Below the pieces are notes generated by a model. The model did not search any database. It was given only the letters and a program-made list of their open reading frames with translations, and was not told where the DNA came from. A DNA stretch of 23,354 bases from a virus. The DNA lies in IMG/VR virus record IMGVR_UViG_3300042294_001272, positions 1 through 23,354 of that record; one strand, written 5' to 3'. Below, one piece after another: positions 16,565-21,366 of the stretch (within the stretch, counting starts at the first letter, position 1; each line of letters begins with the position of its first letter). The position numbers and the translations under genes are program-made.

Positions 16565-16986
16565 GGTTTTACCTCCTGTTTTAATGAAATGTTAAATGAT
16601 CTTGCTAATTCAGCAATGGCACCCAGATCGTAAATCGTTCCATCTATTAGATCAGAATACATGACAGAAGTAATTCCATAACTAGCAATTACTTTTATAC
16701 ATTCAGAACATGGATGATGAGTACAATACATATAGCCATTTTTTGTTTGATCTGGTGTGCAATAACGCAATGCGTTCACCTCTGCGTGTATCACAAAACC
16801 ACGCCTAGCGTCTCTATCCTCCCACGGAATCGTGACGCCAGGCGCAGCCCCATTGTAGCCGATGCTAATTATGCTTCTATCCCCGCGTAGAACACATGCA
16901 CCAACTTTTAGATATGGATCTTCGCTGCGATAGGAGGCTGCTTTCGCAATCTCTAATCCATATTTGTCCCAAGACATTCGAGTCAT
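16561..16986 (-). CDS. dcd: dCMP deaminase
   Basis: This 141-residue zinc enzyme of the cytidine/deoxycytidylate deaminase family has HAEVNAL at 67-73 (zinc ligand His67, catalytic Glu69) and HPCSEC at 91-96 (zinc ligands Cys93 and Cys96). The N-terminal SYRSEDPYLKVGACVL and the ISIGYNGAAPG loop are also typical of the dCMP subgroup. It converts dCMP to dUMP, feeding thymidylate synthesis and balancing the dCMP pool used by the ThyA-like enzyme. The start ATG overlaps the stop of the annealing-protein gene by ATGA. The symbol is a generic label; phage names vary. Confidence 0.93.
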   Translation of the reverse strand: MTRMSWDKYGLEIAKAASYRSEDPYLKVGACVLRGDRSIISIGYNGAAPGVTIPWEDRDARRGFVIHAEVNALRYCTPDQTKNGYMYCTHHPCSECIKVIASYGITSVMYSDLIDGTIYDLGAIAELARSFNISLKQEVKP

Positions 16987-17534
16987 GACTCAACAACCGC
17001 CAGGTGTTTAATGATAAGAGCAATCTCATCATCAGTTAAGTCACTACTCGAACTTATTTCACGGCTTACTAGGCCGCGTACTGCCGCTAGGATGGCATCC
17101 TTCTCCGTGATGCCTTGCGTTCCTAGCAACTCTACTATTTGCTTCAAACCAGGATTTGCACGTTTCATGATGACTTTATCTGGTTTGTTGCGTTCAATTG
17201 CAAGTTCTATTTCTTCTTTGCTTGCAATTGCTTTATCGATGCCAATACCTAAAGCGCCAATGGCTCTACCCCAGCAACTTGTTTCAAGGTTCTGTATTTC
17301 ACTACCTCGAGTGAAGTTAGTTTTACCAGGTAAATATTCTTGAGCGGTACCAACACCAGGTTTCTCATCTTGTGGATTGCGATAAGCATAAGCTCTACCT
17401 ATTACAATTACTTGATCTCCAACTGTCTGGAACTGCAAATCAGGATCCATTTGCAATGAACCTTCTGGATACTTCTCATAGAATAGTTTAATTCTGTGAG
17501 GTACATCTACATAATTTTCAAGACGCTTGTCCAT
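16983..17534 (-). CDS. ERF-like single-strand annealing protein
   Basis: This 183-residue protein has VPHRIKLFYEKYPEGSLQMD at the start, a beta-rich core (VIVIGRAYAYRN) and the hallmark ETSCWGRAIGALGIG at residues 84-98. It resembles ERF/Sak-type recombinases, where an E(T/S)...GRAL..lG segment is conserved. A charged C-terminal region (SSSSDLTDDEIALIIKHL) follows. Phage annealases pair complementary single strands and usually work with a 5'-3' exonuclease, and the gene just upstream encodes a Cas4/RecB-like nuclease. The two overlap by 17 bases. The start at 17534 has a good GGGGG(A) ribosome site. Confidence 0.72.
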   Translation of the reverse strand: MDKRLENYVDVPHRIKLFYEKYPEGSLQMDPDLQFQTVGDQVIVIGRAYAYRNPQDEKPGVGTAQEYLPGKTNFTRGSEIQNLETSCWGRAIGALGIGIDKAIASKEEIELAIERNKPDKVIMKRANPGLKQIVELLGTQGITEKDAILAAVRGLVSREISSSSDLTDDEIALIIKHLAVVES

Positions 17535-18288
17535 TTAATCCCCCTATTTGTGTCAATAAACTTTCAATGTGTTCTAATCTGTTTGCCAAATCAATAACAG
17601 TTAGGAAAGAATCCCATGCTAGATCTGCATCTGTAACCTCATGGAAAGTTGTACCATTAACAGATACGTGAACAATGCCTAAACCATCTAGAACAGGCAA
17701 AGATTGTTCATTGCCTTCTTCATCAAGATAGAAATCTGCATTTGCGTATGCTGCAATTTGCATTGCCATTTCGCCATAGACTCCAGCGCTGGTTTTCCAA
17801 TCACAAAGATAAGTCTTACCAGCTAATGGACCATTGCCAAACTTAAGAATTGCATCAAAAGTACCAGCATAACCGTGAACTCTGTTTGCTACAACTTTCT
17901 CGGTCAATACAGGAATTACTTCCCATTGATCTAGCCATTCTACATAGCCGTTGACGTATTCAGCAAACTCGCCAGCAACTTCTGCTTCTCCGCCATGAAT
18001 AATGGTTTCAGCAATTGAATGGATCTCCGTGCCTCGTGCTCCTGCTTTGTCTCTTTGATTCCAAGGAATCATTTTCAAGAACTTGACAGCTTCTTCACGT
18101 TCACGGTTGATTAGATTAGGAAGATTTGCAAAATTATCGTAGACATATTCTGCAACTAGTTTTGCACTCCAATATGGAAGTGCAGGTTTAGGCATACCAG
18201 ATCCAATGAGAGTGGTAACACCTTTGACAGGTTGGCCGTCAAGAACATACTTGTGACCACGCTTTGTTTCAATGCGTTCTAGTCCCAT
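17518..18288 (-). CDS. Cas4/RecB-like PD-(D/E)XK exonuclease
   Basis: This 256-residue nuclease shows the RecB-family motif order: GTEIHSIAE with His90, a Glu near 130, GYAGTFDAIL with Asp145, CDWKTS with Asp163 and Lys165, and the family motif Q-x3-Y in MQIAAYANA (Gln177, Tyr181). There is no cluster of four cysteines like that of iron-sulphur Cas4 proteins, so the Fe-S version is unlikely. It should resect DNA ends for the annealing protein encoded immediately downstream, forming a two-gene recombination module. Confidence 0.88.
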   Translation of the reverse strand: MGLERIETKRGHKYVLDGQPVKGVTTLIGSGMPKPALPYWSAKLVAEYVYDNFANLPNLINREREEAVKFLKMIPWNQRDKAGARGTEIHSIAETIIHGGEAEVAGEFAEYVNGYVEWLDQWEVIPVLTEKVVANRVHGYAGTFDAILKFGNGPLAGKTYLCDWKTSAGVYGEMAMQIAAYANADFYLDEEGNEQSLPVLDGLGIVHVSVNGTTFHEVTDADLAWDSFLTVIDLANRLEHIESLLTQIGGLNGQAS

Positions 18289-18614
18289 GAGCTCTTCAAG
18301 GTTCTCTTGGTAAAGAAGTTGGCAAGTCCTTTTTCATTTGCCTCAATTAGTCTTGAGTATCGACTTGCATAATTATTCGAGATAGCAAATTGGTCCCCCG
18401 AAGATCTGATACCAATCTCCCATCGAAGTTTGTTGATTAGCAAATCAATGGAACAAATATCGTGGCCTGCTGATTTCCATTGATAAGCAAGATCAACTAA
18501 TTGACGATAGATGTGTGGATTCTCATGATGAAACTTGTTGAACTGTTCATCAATCGGATCTGCCAATAAAGATAATTGCTTTGGTTCGAACCATTCCCTG
18601 GCGGTTTCTGACAT
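18279..18614 (-). CDS. Conserved phage protein of the replication region
   Basis: This 111-residue protein contains FNKFHHENPHIYRQLVDLAY, a central LINKLRWEIGIRS, NNYASRYSRLI and a C-terminal LANFFTKRTLKSSW. Small helical proteins with the same ENPhvy...LA / LRWE / NNyasryaRl.....FF..R pattern are common in phages, generally near recombination or replication genes, and have no assigned function. An AAAGG ribosome site precedes ATG at 18614. By chance or otherwise, its second to sixth codons contain one copy of the AACCGCCAGG 10-mer that recurs in the leaders to the right. Confidence 0.75.
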   Translation of the reverse strand: MSETAREWFEPKQLSLLADPIDEQFNKFHHENPHIYRQLVDLAYQWKSAGHDICSIDLLINKLRWEIGIRSSGDQFAISNNYASRYSRLIEANEKGLANFFTKRTLKSSWD

Positions 18615-18615
18615 T

Positions 18616-19056
18616 TTATGCCTTTCGTTTTAGTTGAGTTGGTACTAGTTCATTGCATTTTGAGTTGACTGCCCAATGTGTCCAACCGGACCAATGGTAT
18701 TTTGCATTCAACGCTGCTACAAATCCTACATCTTGGTAGATAGGTTCCCATTGATCTATGGACTTTGATTGCAGGTGTTTCACCAGCTTCTTAGTCTTAG
18801 ACTTCGGCATTCCATAATCTACTAATCTGTTTGCAACCATAAAAGATAAACCATGTCGCCATTGCTTATCTAAGAATTGCCATCGTCCTCTGGCTGAAGA
18901 CTGATCTCCTACTGCTTTGTAGTTACCTCTAGATTCATGATGGCTTACACATTTTGCGTAAGCAACCTGATCTTTTGGAACTCTTGCTGCTGCTGTTTTA
19001 TAGTCCACCGCATTCGCATTTGGTGATACTAATAAAAAGGCTACAGCGATTGCCAT
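18616..19056 (-). CDS. Exported lysozyme/transglycosylase-like (Rpf-type) protein
   Basis: This 146-residue protein begins with a short hydrophobic stretch and an ANA-VD cleavage-like site (MAIAVAFLLVSPNANAVDY), so it probably has a signal peptide. The mature part has CVSHHESRGNYKAV with catalytic-type Glu41 and SSARGRWQFLDKQW at 53-66, the pattern of lysozyme-fold transglycosylases and actinobacterial Rpf domains. A NAKYHWSGWTHWAVNSKC ending supports the fold. ATG at 19056 has only a weak ribosome site and gives a signal peptide without a basic residue. A CTG three codons upstream would add Lys and sits at better distance from GAGG, so the true start is uncertain. It likely cuts peptidoglycan, perhaps for lysis. 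Confidence 0.75.
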   Translation of the reverse strand: MAIAVAFLLVSPNANAVDYKTAAARVPKDQVAYAKCVSHHESRGNYKAVGDQSSARGRWQFLDKQWRHGLSFMVANRLVDYGMPKSKTKKLVKHLQSKSIDQWEPIYQDVGFVAALNAKYHWSGWTHWAVNSKCNELVPTQLKRKA

Positions 19057-19061
19057 GACCT

Positions 19062-19115
19062 TCAGACATCGTTCCTCTGACGGCGGACAGATACAGCATA
19101 AATAAACACAAACAT
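19062..19115 (-). CDS. 17-residue minipeptide with a very strong ribosome site
   Basis: ATG at 19115 is preceded by AGGAGG at ideal spacing, the best ribosome site in this neighbourhood. The frame reads MFVFIYAVSVRRQRNDV and stops at 19062, six bases before the lysozyme ATG, in another frame. Its small size prevents recognition by similarity. It may be a coupling leader that brings ribosomes to the poorly initiated lysozyme gene, or a tiny membrane-active peptide. Translation is inferred from the ribosome site only. Confidence 0.4.
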   Translation of the reverse strand: MFVFIYAVSVRRQRNDV

Positions 19116-19140
19116 AGTTGCCTCCTAGTCGTTGTGTTAG

Positions 19141-19323
19141 TTAGCTTTTGGTTCCATTCATCAATGCATCTAATGCATCTTGATAAACGTAACGTAAGTT
19201 TGAAGGTGTTTTGTAACCTTCAACTTTTCCAAGATCAACCCAACGTCGTACTGTTCGTGAGTTGCGTCCGATGAGCTTTGCAGCTTGCCCCGTTGTTAGG
19301 GACTTTCTATTTTCATTTGTCAT
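19141..19323 (-). CDS. Excisionase/MerR-like HTH DNA-binding protein
   Basis: The protein has 60 residues from ATG at 19323, chosen over ATG at 19329 because AGGA is then seven bases away. It reads SLTTGQAAKLIGRNSRTVRR with WVDLGKVEGYKTPSNLRYVY following. This is the winged HTH of the excisionase/MerR-like family: T.gqaA..lg.s..Tv.rWv..G.l....t....r. No integrase is present, so a transcription regulator acting on nearby promoters is more likely than an excisionase. It is read from the region that holds the 11-bp inverted repeat at 19427-19464. Confidence 0.8.
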   Translation of the reverse strand: MTNENRKSLTTGQAAKLIGRNSRTVRRWVDLGKVEGYKTPSNLRYVYQDALDALMNGTKS

Positions 19324-19426
19324 TTGCATATCCTAAACTGTCCGTAGTGACCATTCGACCATTGCCGCATGGTGTTTTATCAGCGGACATAAACATAAAA
19401 ATAAATTATGCTATACAATCCGCATG

Positions 19427-19464
19427 CGATTAACCGGTTTACCTGGCGGTTCTCCGGTTAATCG
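19427..19464. promoter_or_regulatory. Perfect 11-bp inverted repeat with AACCGCCAGG in its loop
   Basis: CGATTAACCGG at 19427-19437 pairs perfectly with CCGGTTAATCG at 19454-19464, leaving a 16-base loop that holds, on the minus strand, one exact copy of the AACCGCCAGG motif. The right arm contains the stop codon of the small membrane-protein gene. No U-tract follows on either strand, so a simple intrinsic terminator is unlikely. An AT-rich stretch to the left (19390-19420) could carry a minus-strand promoter for the HTH gene, with TATAG/CATAAT elements but no clear -35. I read this as an RNA structure or protein-binding site. The 134 bases between 19324 and 19457 hold no gene. Confidence 0.6.
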
Positions 19465-19646
19465 TCCAACATACATTCAACCATAGTTCCCCAGCAATAA
19501 CCACCATCTGTCCACCAAAGATTCATGGACACTTGCCAAATTGCCCATAAACCAATCAAGATAAATATCGCTCTAACTCGTTTGCCACGTTTAGTTAGTT
19601 TCATTGCTAGTCTCCTTAGTTTGTTGACAAGAACAGACTTCGACAT
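19458..19646 (-). CDS. Small single-pass membrane protein with two candidate starts
   Basis: From ATG at 19646 (AGGAGG seven bases upstream) the product has 62 residues: a basic N-terminus (MSKSVLVNKLRRLAMKLTKR), one transmembrane segment (AIFILIGLWAIWQVSMNLWW) and an acidic end. A second in-frame ATG at 19604 has its own excellent site (AAGGAGA, six bases), which would give a 48-residue form without the first 14 residues. Two well-spaced sites in one frame recall the dual-start arrangement of some holin/antiholin pairs. That comparison is suggestive only, and the gene lies away from the lysozyme by two genes. Confidence 0.6.
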   Translation of the reverse strand: MSKSVLVNKLRRLAMKLTKRGKRVRAIFILIGLWAIWQVSMNLWWTDGGYCWGTMVECMLDD

Positions 19647-19696
19647 CATATTCCTCCTGATGAGAGTGATAGATATATCCTTTTCCATAACATAGA

Positions 19697-19855
19697 TTAC
19701 AAGTCATTGGATTCATCCAAATCCCAAGCAATCTCAGAGTTTATGCATATCGGAACAACACAAACCCATCGCGGCATTCCACTGTATGCTCTACTGGAAA
19801 CCATGACATCAGATCCACATGCAGCACATTTTAATTTACCAGATCTAATACTCAT
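19697..19855 (-). CDS. 52-residue zinc-ribbon microprotein
   Basis: The frame from ATG at 19855 reads MSIRSGKLKCAACGSDVMVS with CxxC at 10-13, then MPRWVCVVPIC with a second pair of cysteines at 32 and 37, and an acidic tail ending WDLDESNDL. The start forms a TGATG overlap with the preceding gene. The C-x4-C spacing of the second pair is slightly irregular for a zinc ribbon. Nucleic-acid or protein binding is possible; no family recognised. Confidence 0.6.
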   Translation of the reverse strand: MSIRSGKLKCAACGSDVMVSSRAYSGMPRWVCVVPICINSEIAWDLDESNDL

Positions 19856-19992
19856 CATGCGCTCACAAGTTTGTCATGTAATTCGGCACAATTTGTGCAA
19901 ACTCCAGCAATAAAATGCTCACCATTGTCATATTTGTACCAACGATTTTGCATTTTATTGGTTTCTTTGCCGCACATATGACAAACTTTCAT
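19855..19992 (-). CDS. 45-residue zinc-finger microprotein
   Basis: The frame from ATG at 19992 reads MKVCHMCGKETNKMQNRWYK with CHMC at 4-7, and later GVCTNCAELHDKLVSA with CTNC at 32-35. The two CxxC pairs 24 residues apart are a typical treble-clef zinc site. Start and stop both overlap neighbours (ATGA and TGATG), which supports translation as part of a chain of small genes. Function unknown. Confidence 0.65.
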   Translation of the reverse strand: MKVCHMCGKETNKMQNRWYKYDNGEHFIAGVCTNCAELHDKLVSA

Positions 19993-20165
19993 GATTCAGA
20001 TCCTCTCATAAGTCTGCCCCATACTGCAAGCATTTCAATTTCTGATTCGAAACGTCCATCAGCTTTTGCGCGGTCAATAATTTCATTGACGCTAGATAGT
20101 TCAGGATAATCTGAACGAAGTTTTGCAGCAAACTGAGTTGCCCATTCTTTAGTCAAGTGAGTCAT
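19989..20165 (-). CDS. 58-residue acidic helical protein, unknown
   Basis: The frame from ATG at 20165 forms a TAATG junction with the preceding stop and reads MTHLTKEWATQFAAKLRSDY, then a helical AKADGRFESEIEMLAVWGRL ending RGSESs with the stop overlapping the next start by ATGA. It looks like a compact three-helix protein. I do not recognise a family. The tight overlaps on both ends are the main evidence that it is expressed. Confidence 0.6.
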   Translation of the reverse strand: MTHLTKEWATQFAAKLRSDYPELSSVNEIIDRAKADGRFESEIEMLAVWGRLMRGSES

Positions 20166-20704
20166 TAGTTCATGTTCCGTTCTACTGAAGCAGCAATTGA
20201 AAGTACCAATTTATCTGCCATGTCTTTTTGATATGGAGTCCATTGTGAATAAAACTCAGAATATTCTTCAAGCGAAGAAGATCCTTCAGCATAGTTGTAA
20301 ACAATTTTTGTAATCATGTGATCTGTTGGAAGTCCAGTACTATTTGTCCAAGCAATCTGAGCTTGTGACAATTTGTCCATAACACGTGGACCTTCTTCAG
20401 TACGTTCAAAAGTTCCGTCACGATTTATATCGTAGTCAATTCCATCTTTGAAATATAAACGTGTAACTTTTGTATATGAAGGATTAGCAACTTCAACTCC
20501 GTTACCAAAGAATTCTGCTTTACCTTCACGAATTCCACGTAGAACATATTTAATTCTACGATTTACTTCAGCTTCATTTTGCGCATCATTGATGTCGTAG
20601 TATTCTCCACCACATCCACAAGCACAACCAGTATTTCCACGATAAGTTCTATCTAGATCTACTAATGCAACTTCAGTTACTGCAGTTTTTGTATTTGTAC
20701 GCAT
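20165..20704 (-). CDS. Unknown protein with a CxCxC metal-type motif, first gene behind a shared leader
   Basis: This 179-residue protein has a TGCACGCGGEYYDINDAQNE segment at about 26-45 with three closely spaced cysteines (CACGC). A basic helix (VNRRIKYVLRGIREGK) and a mainly polar remainder (TRLYFKDGIDYDINRDGTFE, ending SIAASVERNMN) follow. No known family is apparent. It is the first gene of the long minus-strand run and is preceded by a hairpin plus CCGCCAGGAGAAGAAA leader that matches the leader of the divergent plus-strand gene. The two divergent operons may therefore share regulation. Confidence 0.7.
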   Translation of the reverse strand: MRTNTKTAVTEVALVDLDRTYRGNTGCACGCGGEYYDINDAQNEAEVNRRIKYVLRGIREGKAEFFGNGVEVANPSYTKVTRLYFKDGIDYDINRDGTFERTEEGPRVMDKLSQAQIAWTNSTGLPTDHMITKIVYNYAEGSSSLEEYSEFYSQWTPYQKDMADKLVLSIAASVERNMN

Positions 20705-20709
20705 TTTCT

Positions 20710-20741
20710 TCTCCTGGCGGTTAGTATGAGCGGTTGCTCAT
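20710..20741 (-). promoter_or_regulatory. Leader hairpin plus CGCCAGGAG ribosome site (copy 1, minus strand)
   Basis: Reading the minus strand, ATGAGC-AACC-GCTCAT (20741-20726) forms a 6-bp hairpin with an AACC loop. It is followed after five bases by the CCGCCAGGAG ribosome site (20719-20710) and, six bases later, by the ATG at 20704. Upstream, TATATT at 20753-20748 is a possible -10 with a weak TGGATA -35 seventeen bases before it. The same TATGAGCAACC start and the same end are found in copy 2, on the opposite strand. Confidence 0.6.
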
Positions 20742-21030
20742 AGGATCAATATACACTGATTGTGGACATATATCCACCATTTGTGGAAATGTTTCTAAAA
20801 GATCTTATTTACTAGAACATCTGTTCTGGCCGGTGGCACATAAGTTAGCCAGAACCGCCAGGATCCACCAGGACGCGGGTCCATTTGTGGTGAGTATAAA
20901 TATACTCGGATCGATATGTCCGTGGTCCTGGGACAAACCTGGCCGCTCGATCTGGACTAAACGGACTCCAAAAGGTTCCAAAAGATCTTTTCAAATGAAG
21001 TGTACAAAGACTGGTGGACAGTATTGAATG
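20742..21030. other. Gene-free divergent region with several palindromes
   Basis: This 289-base stretch between the two divergent leaders has no convincing gene. It holds a GTGGA-6-TCCAC inverted repeat (20762-20777), two direct copies of CCATTTGTGG (20777-20786 and 20881-20890), GTTCTGGC/GCCAGAAC arms (20823-20830 and 20848-20855) followed by AACCGCCAGG (20853-20862), a GAGTATA-AA-TATACTC palindrome (20892-20907) and the 12-base palindrome AAAAGATCTTTT (20980-20991). It is richer in G+C than the flanks. Operators for the HTH or WhiB proteins, a structured RNA, or a replication origin are all possible. Confidence 0.5.
20892..20907. promoter_or_regulatory. 16-bp operator-like palindrome
   Basis: GAGTATA and TATACTC form perfect 7-bp arms around a two-base AA centre. 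It lies between the divergent operons and next to a CCATTTGTGG repeat, the usual setting for a dimeric repressor site. The two-base centre makes an RNA hairpin unlikely, which favours DNA recognition. Confidence 0.45.
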
Positions 21031-21031
21031 T

Positions 21032-21077
21032 ACCTATGAGCAACCAACCGGTTGCCATAAACCGCCAGGAGAATAAA
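21032..21077 (+). promoter_or_regulatory. Leader hairpin plus CGCCAGGAG ribosome site (copy 2, plus strand)
   Basis: The sequence CCTATGAGCAACC is followed by hairpin GCAACC-AACC-GGTTGC (21040-21055), again with an AACC loop. After six bases comes CCGCCAGGAG (21062-21071) and then ATG at 21078. The 5' part CCTATGAGCAACC is identical to that of copy 1 on the other strand, which implies a common ancestor or a common binding factor and not chance. No clear sigma-70 promoter is visible upstream; the nearest -10-like word is TATTGA at 21022. Confidence 0.6.
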
Positions 21078-21284
21078 ATGACTACAAACATTAAGAAAGT
21101 AAGTTGTTTAGTTTGTGATTGGTCAAGTGAATTACAGAATGATATTGAAAGCGCAAATCAATATGGCGAATGCTTAAATGTTTGCGATGGAACAGCAACA
21201 TTACTTCGTTGGGATTACACAGACGGCAATATTAGAATTAGTAATACATCGAATGGTGATTATGTCGATTTAGTCACAGAATAA
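21078..21284 (+). CDS. 68-residue protein with paired cysteines, upstream of the ribozyme
   Basis: The start is ATG at 21078, directly behind the copy-2 leader (CCAGGAG, six bases); an in-frame ATG further upstream ignores that site. The product reads MTTNIKKVSCLVCDWSSEL, then YGECLNVCDGTATLLRWDY and a beta-rich end. Cys10, Cys13, Cys34 and Cys38 could bind zinc. No family recognised. Its stop codon is the three bases immediately before stem II of the hammerhead ribozyme, so ribosomes finishing this gene would cover part of the ribozyme. Confidence 0.7.
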   Translation: MTTNIKKVSCLVCDWSSELQNDIESANQYGECLNVCDGTATLLRWDYTDGNIRISNTSNGDYVDLVTE

Positions 21285-21339
21285 GGACGAAACACTCCGC
21301 AAGGAGTGTCCAGTGTTAAATGACACTGCTGATGAGTCC
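21285..21339 (+). ncRNA. Hammerhead ribozyme, type II (open at stem II)
   Basis: All parts of a hammerhead are present in order. Stem II 3' strand GGAC (21285-21288), core GAAA (21289-21292, the last A pairing as A15.1), stem III CACTCC/GGAGTG (21293-21298 and 21303-21308) closed by a GCAA tetraloop, then U-C (21309-21310) giving the GUC cleavage triplet. Stem I CAGTG/CACTG (21311-21315 and 21324-21328) with an 8-base loop, core CTGATGA (21329-21335) and stem II 5' strand GTCC (21336-21339) follow. Every conserved core base is in place and cleavage is predicted after 21310. It would separate the upstream message from the DUF932 message. Confidence 0.88.
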
Positions 21340-21366
21340 ATCAGAATAAATCGCCAGGAGGAAAAA
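21329..21366 (+). promoter_or_regulatory. Leader hairpin plus CGCCAGGAGG ribosome site (copy 3), alternative fold of the ribozyme core
   Basis: CTGATG-AGTC-CATCAG (21329-21344) is a 6-bp hairpin followed after seven bases by CGCCAGGAGG (21352-21361) and ATG at 21367. Spacing and ribosome site match copies 1 and 2. Its 5' arm is the CTGATGA core of the ribozyme and its loop and 3' arm contain the stem II GTCC, so hairpin and active ribozyme cannot form at the same time. Confidence 0.6.

Larger units (their letters stand above)
16995..21358. repeat. Dispersed 10-mer AACCGCCAGG (six exact copies, one near copy)
   Basis: Exact copies lie at 16995-17004 (+), 18597-18606 (-), 19442-19451 (-), 20713-20722 (-), 20853-20862 (+) and 21060-21069 (+), with AATCGCCAGG at 21349-21358 (+). 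Two of the exact copies and the near copy run directly into ribosome sites; one lies in the loop of the inverted repeat at 19427-19464 and one just after a hairpin in the divergent region. The two leftmost are inside coding sequence, and one of these is at the start of a gene. By chance a given 10-mer would be expected about 0.04 times in this length on both strands. Confidence 0.7.

Noticed and set aside
19649-19664. Plus-strand CTGATGA as a second hammerhead core
   Set aside because: No matching GAAA with paired stems is found at suitable distance, and the bases are the ribosome site and start region of a minus-strand gene.
20890-21027. 45-codon GTG frame (beginning VSINILGSICPW) in the divergent region
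   Set aside because: No ribosome site, codon choice unlike neighbours and overlap with the operator-like palindrome; kept only as a weak possibility.
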